Program-made: the position numbers and the translations under genes
IMG/VR virus record: IMGVR_UViG_3300026457_000028
Location: 1-43,378 of that record
Direction: 5' to 3' (one strand)
DNA: 43,378 nucleotides
From: a virus
Part shown: piece after piece, positions 15,812-23,685 of the stretch
Layout of the letters: the number at the start of each line of letters is the position of its first letter
How positions within the stretch are numbered: the first letter of the stretch is position 1
The notes under the pieces: model-generated
Database searches by the model: none
What the model was told of the DNA's origin: nothing
Seen by the model: only the letters and a program-made list of their open reading frames with translations

Positions 15812-15887
15812 GCCCCTTTAGCTCATCTGGTAGAGCAACTGATTTGTAATCAGTAGGTGGTCTGTTCGAGTCGGACAAGGGGCACCA
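15812..15887 (+). tRNA. tRNA-Thr (anticodon TGT)
   Basis: A 76-base cloverleaf with encoded CCA. Acceptor stem GCCCCTT/AAGGGGC is fully paired. Anticodon stem ACTGA/TCAGT encloses TTTGTAA. The T arm is GTCTG-TTCGAGT-CGGAC with one G-U pair. It is followed 22 bases later by the Bax-inhibitor-like gene, which probably shares its promoter. Confidence 0.97.
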
Positions 15888-15909
15888 TTTTTAACTTCAG
15901 GAGAAATTT

Positions 15910-16599
15910 ATGTTTGGTGCAAGTTACACAGGTACTGGAATTTACCGTTCAGCCGCACAGATCAATGAAGCAATGGGTCGTGTCTATGGACACATGAGCC
16001 TAGCAGTTCTTGTGTCTATGATTGTTAGTTACTTTGTAGGTACTAGCCCAGAATTGTTACAATTCTTCTTTACAGGTGTAATGAAGTGGATTGTAATTTT
16101 TGCACCACTGGTTGCTATCTTTGGTGTTAGCATGGTACTATCTAATAACCCTAGTAAACAAGTCGCCCAACTATGCTTACATGGTTTTGCGGCATTAATG
16201 GGTTTGAGCTTTGCTACAATTTTTGCTATCTTTACCATGGGCAGTATTGTTAGTGCGTTTATGGGTGCGGCGATCTTGTTTGGTACAATGAGCTTCTATG
16301 GATACTTTACAAAACGTAGTTTGGAAAGTCTTGGACAGTTTATGTTCATTGGATTGATTGCTATTGTTATTGCCAGTATTGTTAACATCTTTATTGGTAG
16401 TAGTGTAATGGCCATGGTTATCAGTGCATTAGCAATTATTATCTTTCTAGGATTAACTGCTTACGATACACAGCAAATACGAGAAATGGTTTCAATCGAC
16501 TCTGATCCTGCAACCGAAGTAACAGGTGCATTAACACTATATATGGATTTTATTAATCTGTTCATTAATTTACTACAGTTGTTTGGTGATAGAAAATAA
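15910..16599 (+). CDS. Bax inhibitor-1 / YccA-YbhL family membrane protein
   Basis: 229 residues with about seven hydrophobic helices. The family signature is visible: GRVYGHMSLAVLVSMIVSY near the N-terminus and the conserved end LTAYDTQQIREM plus ALTLYMDFINLFINLLQLFG. In E. coli, YccA binds and inhibits the membrane protease FtsH; other members conduct calcium. The phage copy may modulate FtsH (inference), notably since this window also encodes an SPFH protein like HflK/HflC. A strong terminator follows. Confidence 0.92.
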   Translation: MFGASYTGTGIYRSAAQINEAMGRVYGHMSLAVLVSMIVSYFVGTSPELLQFFFTGVMKWIVIFAPLVAIFGVSMVLSNNPSKQVAQLCLHGFAALMGLSFATIFAIFTMGSIVSAFMGAAILFGTMSFYGYFTKRSLESLGQFMFIGLIAIVIASIVNIFIGSSVMAMVISALAIIIFLGLTAYDTQQIREMVSIDSDPATEVTGALTLYMDFINLFINLLQLFGDRK

Positions 16600-16620
16600 T
16601 TAACTAGTATGTTAATTAAT

Positions 16621-16647
16621 AAAAGGGCTCTTCGGAGCCCTTTTTTA
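16621..16647 (+). terminator. Rho-independent terminator after the Bax-inhibitor gene
   Basis: AAGGGCTC/GAGCCCTT hairpin with TTCG loop and a six-T run. It separates the tRNA-BI-1 unit from the curli operon. Confidence 0.92.
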
Positions 16648-16713
16648 TTATGTGGTAATAGAATCTTTCTTGCTCTAGATTAAATAATAGTGAGATAGCC
16701 GGGAGCGAACCGA

Positions 16714-17253
16714 ATGAAAAAACTATTATCACTTATAGCATTATTGCCTATGATTGTATCGGCAGCACCTTTAGGTGATTACACCTTTAAGAGTCCTGCC
16801 TTTAACGGCGTAGGTTACAGCAGTCATGTATTAACCATTGAGAATCAAGAGCGCACACGTCAGAAAGAACGTGCAGATAAACTACAGGCTGAAATTGACA
16901 AAGCAGCCGCAGATAAGAAAAACACCAACCTTGCTAAGTTTGTTAGTAACTTAGAATCACGTATCTATGCACAGATTAGTCAGAACGTAGCAACCGCTAT
17001 GTTTGCCAATAACAACTGTACAGCAAGTAGCAACACAAACTGTTCTGGCAACATTGACTTCCAGGGCAACTATATTAGTTGGGGCAGAGTTAGTAGTGCT
17101 AACGATGCTAACTGTTCAACAGCCTACGGATACTGCATTATGTTAAAGATTGCAGATCCTACAGCCACTAACCCAAGTACAGCATCATGCACAGACACTG
17201 GAATGAGTTGTGTGTATGTTCCATTAAGTTCATTCCAAATGCCGGGGAACTAA
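16714..17253 (+). CDS. csgF: CsgF-like curli assembly factor
   Basis: 179 residues. The signal peptide (MKKLLSLIALLPMIVSA) is followed by LGDYTFKSPAFNGVGYSSHV, which parallels the start of mature CsgF (TMTFQFRNPNFGG...) that plugs into the CsgG channel. A helical, charged segment follows (~40-85, ending SNLESRIYAQIS), then a Cys-containing C-terminal domain. In E. coli CsgF links curlin nucleation to the CsgG pore. It lies 3 bases upstream of csgG, as expected. It is longer than E. coli CsgF (138 residues). GGGAGCG serves as binding site. Confidence 0.85.
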   Translation: MKKLLSLIALLPMIVSAAPLGDYTFKSPAFNGVGYSSHVLTIENQERTRQKERADKLQAEIDKAAADKKNTNLAKFVSNLESRIYAQISQNVATAMFANNNCTASSNTNCSGNIDFQGNYISWGRVSSANDANCSTAYGYCIMLKIADPTATNPSTASCTDTGMSCVYVPLSSFQMPGN

Positions 17254-17256
17254 GAC

Positions 17257-18426
17257 ATGAAAAAGACAATACTATCCCTAGCAGTTTTAACTATGCTTTC
17301 AGGTTGTGCTGTTATGCAGACAACTGGAGTACTAGACAAGAGTCCTGAAGTTACAGGGCAAATGACTAATGTTAAGAAAGAATTTGATACAATACCTAGT
17401 CCAATCGCTGGAAGACCACTAAGCGTGGCCGTTTATAGTTTTACTGATAAAACAGGTCAACGTAGACCGCAGGCAAACATTGCCAGTTTATCAACAGCAG
17501 TGACACAGGGTGCAGAAACATTCTTAATACAGGCATTACAAAATGTAGGACGCGGTCAATGGTTCGACGTTGTAGAACGTGTGGGCATTGATAACCTAAC
17601 TAAAGAACGTTTAATTATTAGGCAAATGCGCGAAGCATATGAAGGTAAAGATGCTAAACCATTGCTACCAATGCAATTCGCTGGAATTATTGTAGAAGGC
17701 GGAATAGTAGGCTACGATCAAAGCACTACCAGCGGTGGTGTAGGTCAACGTATATTTGGCATAGGCAAAAATACACAGTGGAGCACTGATACAGTAACAG
17801 TAAGTTTACGAGCAGTTAGCGTAAACACTGGTAAGGTATTAGCCACAGTGACAGTACAAAAGACTATCTTAAGTTCAGCAGACAGCGTATCTGCATTAAA
17901 ATTCTTTGACGCAGGCACTAAGGCATTTGAAGCAGAAGCAGGTTTAACTATCAATGAACCTGGCACTTACGCTACAAAGGCAACTATTGAAATGGCAGTC
18001 GTAGAGTTAATTAAGGAAGGACAACGTAAAGGTGTATGGGAGTTTAAACCAGAATCCGCACCAGCGGCCAAGGCACCTGTACCAGCACCAGCGGCCCAGC
18101 CGGTAATTAGCTCTGAGATTAAAGAAGAAGTTAAAGTAGAGGAGAAGAAAGATGTCGTGGTTCAATCACAAACCAAATCCGAAACCGAAACCAAGGCCGT
18201 ACCCAGTACCGCCGCAAAAGAACTAGAGAAGTTACCTACAGAAGCAATTCTAAAGGATGCTCAGTTTATATACAAGGAGCCAAACGAAAAGAGTCAAAGG
18301 ACTTGGCAGTTTAAGCCAAATACACGAGTATTCATAACCGGGAGCGAAGGTGATTGGGTACAAGTGCAGGACGTAGAGAAGCGTAAAGGGTTTGTTAAAA
18401 AAGAAGTAGTTAACAAACAAAAATAA
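17257..18426 (+). CDS. csgG: CsgG curli secretion channel with C-terminal SH3-like extension
   Basis: 389 residues. Lipobox LTMLSGC puts the acylated Cys at 17. Residues ~45-265 follow E. coli CsgG closely: PLSVAVYSFTDKTGQ, STAVTQGAETFLIQAL, WFDVVERVGIDNLTKERLII, IIVEGGIVGYDQSTTSGGVG, RIFGIGKNTQWSTDTVTVSL, VQKTILSSADS and a C-terminal KGVWEFK. CsgG forms the nonameric outer-membrane pore for unfolded curlins. A Pro/Ala/Lys linker (~268-325) and an SH3-like domain (~330-389, ending DWVQVQDVEKRKGFVKKE) are extra relative to E. coli and might bind peptidoglycan. Confidence 0.96.
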   Translation: MKKTILSLAVLTMLSGCAVMQTTGVLDKSPEVTGQMTNVKKEFDTIPSPIAGRPLSVAVYSFTDKTGQRRPQANIASLSTAVTQGAETFLIQALQNVGRGQWFDVVERVGIDNLTKERLIIRQMREAYEGKDAKPLLPMQFAGIIVEGGIVGYDQSTTSGGVGQRIFGIGKNTQWSTDTVTVSLRAVSVNTGKVLATVTVQKTILSSADSVSALKFFDAGTKAFEAEAGLTINEPGTYATKATIEMAVVELIKEGQRKGVWEFKPESAPAAKAPVPAPAAQPVISSEIKEEVKVEEKKDVVVQSQTKSETETKAVPSTAAKELEKLPTEAILKDAQFIYKEPNEKSQRTWQFKPNTRVFITGSEGDWVQVQDVEKRKGFVKKEVVNKQK

Positions 18427-18509
18427 GAAAGAGAGGTAGCACTTTAAATTTTTTAATGGTCTTAGACCAAGGAGCGAGTTAGGGAAGATAACCTAATTCT
18501 GTAAAAACG

Positions 18510-19484
18510 ATGCATAAGAGAATCACAGGCGCTGGTGGGTTGTCGAGAAAATTACTCACAATTCTGGTGTTGTCTGCAATGACAACATTGGGTTATGCGG
18601 CTGACAATAGCATTTACATTGATCAGTCCGGCGATAATAGTACTATTACTATGACTCAAGACGGAGCAGGAAACAAAGTAAAGGGTATATTATTAAATGG
18701 CACAGCAGGTGGAACAACTGATCCTGCTAAACTAACTGGTGCCGCACAGACTATCAACATTGAGCAAACAGGAGCAACTAACGTATTGGCGTTAGGTGTT
18801 AACTCAACACAAGGTGGTACTGTACAAGGTTATGCTAATATTGGTGTGAATTTAAATTACCAAGTAAGTGGTGGTGGAAACACAGGTTACATTAATATTA
18901 ACAATAATGGTACAGGCACAGCCAGTGGTAACGTTGTTAGTTTTGTTCAAAGTGGCGGTAGTGCAACTACAACACTTAACATGACTGGTACAAGTAACCA
19001 ATTAACTGTTGGAACTAGTGGTGGTGCTAACAACACATTTACAGGTACAATCAACGCTGATGAAACTGTAGCAACTGTTAGTCAAACAGGTGGCGGCGGC
19101 AACGCAACTACACTTAACATGACCGGAAACAAAGGTCAAGTTAGTCTAACAACTGTTGGTGCAACTAACACTACATCTGTAACACAGAGTGCATACGGTG
19201 TAACTGGTGCTCAAGCAATTATCAACATCACAGGTTCTGGTAATACTACAGACGTAACACAAACTGGTGCGTACGATCACTATGCTAGTATTACTGTAAC
19301 AGGCGGTAGCAATGGCATTACACTTGCACAAACAGGTGGATCTGCTACTGGACACAGCACAACGTTATCTGTAACAGGTAGTACTAATACTATTGGTATT
19401 ACACAACAAGGATCAGTTAGCAATCTAACTAATCTTGCTATATCAGGAAGTGGCAACACTTACACTATTTTACAGAAAAACTAA
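18510..19484 (+). CDS. Curlin-repeat fibre protein (CsgA-like)
   Basis: 324 residues. A signal peptide ends near LGYAA, followed by about ten imperfect repeats of roughly 22-25 residues of the curlin type (for example NSIYIDQSGDNSTITMTQDG and TINIEQTGATN), rich in Gln, Asn, Gly, Thr and Ser with regular Q-x-G and G-x-x-N pairs. It ends GNTYTILQKN. Such repeats stack into amyloid beta-solenoids. Longer than E. coli CsgA (151 residues). It lies downstream of csgFG and would be their substrate. Binding site before ATG 18510 is weak. Confidence 0.9.
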   Translation: MHKRITGAGGLSRKLLTILVLSAMTTLGYAADNSIYIDQSGDNSTITMTQDGAGNKVKGILLNGTAGGTTDPAKLTGAAQTINIEQTGATNVLALGVNSTQGGTVQGYANIGVNLNYQVSGGGNTGYININNNGTGTASGNVVSFVQSGGSATTTLNMTGTSNQLTVGTSGGANNTFTGTINADETVATVSQTGGGGNATTLNMTGNKGQVSLTTVGATNTTSVTQSAYGVTGAQAIINITGSGNTTDVTQTGAYDHYASITVTGGSNGITLAQTGGSATGHSTTLSVTGSTNTIGITQQGSVSNLTNLAISGSGNTYTILQKN

Positions 19485-19493
19485 GAGGGTTCC

Positions 19494-20600
19494 ATGAAAT
19501 TATGGATGGTAGTATTATGCGTTCCGTTGCTGAGTACATCGTTGGCCTACGCCGCGATAGGCAAAGTAACGGAACAAATCAATACACCCCCGACTATCCA
19601 GAGACAGAATTCGACACTAACGGCGTCGAAAGGGACTGGAGTGGAAATGAACGATGCGATCAAGACCCAGCAGGGCAAGGTGGGGATAACATTTGAGGAC
19701 GATACTAAAGTCCAAGTCAATGAAAATTCTAAACTTGTAATTGATGATTTCGTTTATGATCCAAAAAGTAAGGCGGGTAAACTAGGTGCTAAGATTGCTC
19801 TTGGCACAGTTCGTTATGCGTCTGGACAGATTGCTAAGAATTCGCCTCAGAATGTGGCCCTTTCTACTCCTAGTGCTACTGTTGCTGTACGCGGTACTGA
19901 CTTTACTGCCACTGTAGACGAGCTAGGCGAAAGTACAATTATTCTTTTACCTAGTTGTCCTAATGATAGACCAACACGCTCAGTTAGAGATATTGAAACT
20001 AACTGTAAGACTGGCAGTATTGAAGTTAGCAATGATGTAGGTACTGTAATACTAAATCAACCCTTCCAAGTAACTAAAGTTCAAAGTAGAACACAACCTC
20101 CTACACCGCCTAAAGTATTAAATCTAAGTGAAATGGCCATTGGCAATATGTTAATTGTCAGTCCTCCGCGCGAAGTCAAACAAGCACAACAAGAACAACA
20201 GAGAACATTTAATGCTTTAGACTTTGACTTTTTAAAAGAGAAAGGTTTGGAGAATTATTTAGATATGCAGGCCAATATGATTTATGAAGATAAGTTAGCC
20301 AAAAACTTTTTGTCTAATGATTTCCTTGCTAACTTATTCGACATTGTGGGAAACATACTGGATCAAAAGTTTTTAGATCCTGTAGATCCTGTGCTACCAG
20401 ACTATAAAAAGTCCAGTGGCATTATAGCCTACAAAGATGATATGAGTGTTGAACTCTGTCGCGACAACGGTGCTGACATACAATGTGTTAAAACACCACT
20501 CACACAAAACTCAACAATATTACAAACACAGGGCAATTTAGAATTTAAGAACAGAATAAATCAGGGAGGTAATACTATTATTACCTTGATACAAAAATGA
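19494..20600 (+). CDS. FecR-domain secreted protein with curlin-like C-terminal tail
   Basis: 368 residues. Signal peptide MKLWMVVLCVPLLSTSLAYA. The FecR domain spans ~45-150: VGITFEDDTKVQVNENSKLV, ALGTVRYASGQIAKNSPQN and LSTPSATVAVRGTDFTATV. Here FecR is not linked to a sigma factor gene. The rest is helical and acidic, with two Cys pairs. The last residues, INQGGNTIITLIQK, resemble the end of the curlin protein upstream (GNTYTILQKN), suggesting shared export or fibre docking. It overlaps the next gene by 4 bases. Confidence 0.85.
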   Translation: MKLWMVVLCVPLLSTSLAYAAIGKVTEQINTPPTIQRQNSTLTASKGTGVEMNDAIKTQQGKVGITFEDDTKVQVNENSKLVIDDFVYDPKSKAGKLGAKIALGTVRYASGQIAKNSPQNVALSTPSATVAVRGTDFTATVDELGESTIILLPSCPNDRPTRSVRDIETNCKTGSIEVSNDVGTVILNQPFQVTKVQSRTQPPTPPKVLNLSEMAIGNMLIVSPPREVKQAQQEQQRTFNALDFDFLKEKGLENYLDMQANMIYEDKLAKNFLSNDFLANLFDIVGNILDQKFLDPVDPVLPDYKKSSGIIAYKDDMSVELCRDNGADIQCVKTPLTQNSTILQTQGNLEFKNRINQGGNTIITLIQK

Positions 20601-22990
20601 TAAAACGTTTATTACAGTTCCTTGTGTTTTTAACTGTGTGCATTAGCGCACATAGTCAGGCTGTGACTTATAATGCTATTGCTACTGCTTATGTTACTAC
20701 TACAATTAGTCAACAAGTAGTGTTTGATAGTAATATGCAACAAGGCGGTACATTTACAATGAGTGTACTAGCACACAACGGCGGCGGCCGTGCAGGACAA
20801 AGTGATACGGCTAACGTAAAGATACAGTTCTATAACAGCAGTGGTGGATTAATCACTAGCGTAAACTCAACTAACTCTGCTAACTTACCAAACCCAAATG
20901 CTGTGTGTGGTAATCCTTGTATTGATACTGCGGTACCTTGGACTACAGTAACTATCAGTGCAACGCTTACTGCGGCACAAGCAAGCCAAGTAGCCTATGC
21001 CACAGTCAGTATGTACGGTATTGATGGAAGTTACTGGGCAGGTGATTATGGTCCTTGGTATCGTGCTCCTACATTCCAACTTAATGGCGGCGGCAACTTA
21101 TTGTATAACCCGGAGTTTGGGCCTTATAATAATATAACAGCACAAGGTTGGGTATCAAATCCAGGGTTCGGTGCTTGTCAAGGTGCATGGGGCGGATCAA
21201 ATGCCTGTATCGTTAACAGCGATGGAGTGCCTGGTTCGAGTACAGTTGGCTTAGTTGCTAACGCTAACGGTGGCGGCCCTAGTGCTACTGGTGGTACTAC
21301 TAGTGGTACTGCTGGTGGATATAATAACACAATGTCAGTGACCAATGCTGGCACGGGCGCAACTGCCGGTGCGGCTCCTGCTCCGACTCCTACAGTAACA
21401 GGAACTAGTGTAACTTATACAACTAGAACTGTGGTTAATGGTAATACAACTACTGTTTATCGCACACCTGTAACTACAACAACTTACAGCGACGGAACTA
21501 GCACAAGTACAAATGGTACTGAAGCAGTATATCAAACTAAGGTTGCGTCTAACGTAGTAACTACAAAAATTGTAAACGGTGTTCTGACAACAACTACAAC
21601 ACCAATTAATACAGTTACTACAACCGGCGTTAATGGCAGCACCATAGAAGCAAACGGCACAGCAACAACTACAACACAAAACATACAGCAGGGATTAAAC
21701 TATAAAGTCTACAAATTCGATCCTTACACTTATAACTGCGGTTGGTTAGGTTGTATTAAAAACTGGTTAGGGCCATATCGTGTACCTGATATGCCACCTG
21801 GTGGACAGCCTGTTAGTATTGGTACAACTAGTAACGGAGTTTATGTTCCGACTAACGGCAGTTTTCCAAATATGGACACTGGTACCTTAGTTAGATTCAA
21901 CGGAACGATTACTGCTCCGACGACACAAAATTATCCTGCAGGTACTGTATATAGATTATACTTCTATAGCAACAGCGATGACGGATTTGTTATGAGTGTA
22001 AACGGACAAACAGTTATCAACGATAGATCTACATTCCAACTTCAGAGTATAGGTGGCTATACAGCGTCTGGCTGGATAGACATAGTAGCAGGACAGACTT
22101 ATAATTTTGAAGCATGGTACTGGAACGACACCGGCGGCTATGGACTACGTTTTCAATGGGACTACGGTGCAGGCCGTATGAACGTACCTAACTCTGCATT
22201 TACTACAGGGTGGATTACTGAAACAAATACAATTGACACTAGTGGATTTGTTTATTCTAACAGCGCAGTAGTTGACGTGTCGGGTACAACAGTTTTATTA
22301 GGACCAGTAGTTGAAGGTGGAACAATTACACAAACAAATGCGCCTGGTGATCAAGTTATAGGTAGCGGTGGCTCATACGTTCCTCCAGCAGATATAGATG
22401 TTAAACAAACTAGAATTAATACTTGGAACAACGGTACACAAAACTACAATAACGAATTGTACATCACACAAACATACGGTACTAACAATAATGTAACTAT
22501 TACACAAAGTGGTACTAAGAACAAAATCGAATTTACCTTAGAAGGAAACAACAATATTGTTAATAATACTCAAACTGGCAGTAACTACTTAAAGCAAGAA
22601 GTGCCTGGGTGGGGCAATAACATAACTACTAATCAGTCAAATGCTAGTGGTTCAAATTATGCTGAAACTAAAATACAAGGAAATGGTAATACTGTAAATC
22701 ATACACAAACCGGTAATCACATATTGTTCAGTAAAGTTACAGGCGATATTAATACTGTAAACACTACACAGTCTGGCGGTGCTGGCCATTTCGCTGATAT
22801 TACACTAACAGGAAATAACAACTCAGCACTAGTGACACAAACAGGAAATACTGCTAACAGAGCAGTTATTGATGTAACTAACGCAGGTGGCCCAGCCAGT
22901 GTTGACCTGCAACAAACAGGCGGCAAATCATTTAGCATCATTCAAAGTTGTACAAATCCAGCGGGTTGTAGCACAGTTGTTCGCCAATAA
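20597..22990 (+). CDS. Large surface adhesin: PA14 domain plus C-terminal curlin repeats (CsgB-like)
   Basis: 797 residues. Signal peptide ending SAHSQA; a beta-rich Thr/Asn N-terminal region; a Thr-rich repetitive linker (~255-365); a PA14 domain at ~425-540 (YRLYFYSNSDDGFVMSVNGQ, GYGLRFQWDYGAG), a fold that binds glycans or processes precursors; then curlin repeats from ~595 to the end (ITQTYGTNNNVTITQSGTKN and later NTQTGSN, HTQTGNH, TQSGGAG, VTQTGNT), ending FSIIQSC. Possibly a fibre nucleator or tip adhesin. It starts in an ATGA overlap with the FecR gene. Confidence 0.88.
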   Translation: MIKRLLQFLVFLTVCISAHSQAVTYNAIATAYVTTTISQQVVFDSNMQQGGTFTMSVLAHNGGGRAGQSDTANVKIQFYNSSGGLITSVNSTNSANLPNPNAVCGNPCIDTAVPWTTVTISATLTAAQASQVAYATVSMYGIDGSYWAGDYGPWYRAPTFQLNGGGNLLYNPEFGPYNNITAQGWVSNPGFGACQGAWGGSNACIVNSDGVPGSSTVGLVANANGGGPSATGGTTSGTAGGYNNTMSVTNAGTGATAGAAPAPTPTVTGTSVTYTTRTVVNGNTTTVYRTPVTTTTYSDGTSTSTNGTEAVYQTKVASNVVTTKIVNGVLTTTTTPINTVTTTGVNGSTIEANGTATTTTQNIQQGLNYKVYKFDPYTYNCGWLGCIKNWLGPYRVPDMPPGGQPVSIGTTSNGVYVPTNGSFPNMDTGTLVRFNGTITAPTTQNYPAGTVYRLYFYSNSDDGFVMSVNGQTVINDRSTFQLQSIGGYTASGWIDIVAGQTYNFEAWYWNDTGGYGLRFQWDYGAGRMNVPNSAFTTGWITETNTIDTSGFVYSNSAVVDVSGTTVLLGPVVEGGTITQTNAPGDQVIGSGGSYVPPADIDVKQTRINTWNNGTQNYNNELYITQTYGTNNNVTITQSGTKNKIEFTLEGNNNIVNNTQTGSNYLKQEVPGWGNNITTNQSNASGSNYAETKIQGNGNTVNHTQTGNHILFSKVTGDINTVNTTQSGGAGHFADITLTGNNNSALVTQTGNTANRAVIDVTNAGGPASVDLQQTGGKSFSIIQSCTNPAGCSTVVRQ

Positions 22991-23008
22991 AATCTAACTA
23001 AATATTGG

Positions 23009-23152
23009 ATGCTGAAAAACATCTTAATATTAGCAATTATTACAACCTTAGCAGGCTGCGCCGGAATAGCATTTTGCGACAAAGACGGACGACCCAAGGG
23101 TTGCCACTCATGGGATCCTGCTACTCGAAACGGCGCGGCACCAAGATCATGA
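23009..23152 (+). CDS. Small lipoprotein, 47 residues
   Basis: MLKNILILAIITTLAGCAG has a lipobox with the Cys at 17, followed by a short Cys-containing tail (AFCDKDGRPKGCHSW). It lies between the PA14/curlin gene and the metallopeptidase gene, overlapping the latter by an ATGA. A CTAAATA box lies just upstream. Too short for a known curli part such as CsgE. Function unknown. Confidence 0.7.
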   Translation: MLKNILILAIITTLAGCAGIAFCDKDGRPKGCHSWDPATRNGAAPRS

Positions 23153-23685
23153 GAGCAAAAGAATTTATAAAAGAAGCAGAAGCAAGTGACGCCGATTTAA
23201 AAGCAAGATATGGTGACTTCGATCCTGAAGATAAAATAATGCTTCCAACTACAAAATTAAGCAGAGAACCTGCAGCCACGCTTTGGACAGCATATGATGT
23301 AGTTAGAAATATTCTAGGTAGAGATAGAGTAACTGACGATGATGACGAATTAGGTCCTGGAATGTATTATGTCTACCAGAGTAGCGGAGATCCAATGTTT
23401 AGGGATACAGGCGACGGCGTTGGCAGTATCAACTTACCAAATCTAGACAGCACCGCGGCACGAGACGTTGCTGTTGCGGCCCACGAAGCATATCACGCTT
23501 ATGTACACGCTAAAAGTAAAGGCGGCTTTGCACACGCTAATGAAAAGATTATTAACAACTTAGCAGAAAAATGGTTGCGTAAACATTTATCAGGACAAGC
23601 CTTACATACAGCATTAGAACAAATTATAGGCAGTAGAATTAGTTACGGCCGCAACCACTTACCAAAGCCAGGATTTAAAAAATGA
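23149..23685 (+). CDS. Capsid-targeted HEXXH metallopeptidase (putative internal protein)
   Basis: 178 residues from ATG 23149, set by the MRAKEFIKEA start shared with two other genes here; an upstream in-frame extension (to 23005) would read out of frame through the small lipoprotein gene. The CTS predicts head packaging and cleavage after I-K-E. The sequence AAHEAYHAYVH holds a zinc-binding HEXXH, with a downstream NEKIINNLAE that could supply the third ligand. It probably cleaves a host or virion protein after ejection. It overlaps the cyclase gene by 4 bases. Confidence 0.82.
   Translation: MRAKEFIKEAEASDADLKARYGDFDPEDKIMLPTTKLSREPAATLWTAYDVVRNILGRDRVTDDDDELGPGMYYVYQSSGDPMFRDTGDGVGSINLPNLDSTAARDVAVAAHEAYHAYVHAKSKGGFAHANEKIINNLAEKWLRKHLSGQALHTALEQIIGSRISYGRNHLPKPGFKK

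Noticed and set aside
19146-19355. Cys/Ser-rich frame opposite the curlin gene
   Set aside because: Cys/Thr/Ser-rich translations are the antisense of Thr/Asn/Gly repeats; there is no start signal.
18510-19484. Curlin-repeat gene as a simple low-complexity tail fibre
   Set aside because: The signal peptide, curlin-type Q-x-G/G-x-x-N spacing and adjacent csgF/csgG favour a secreted curlin over a virion fibre.
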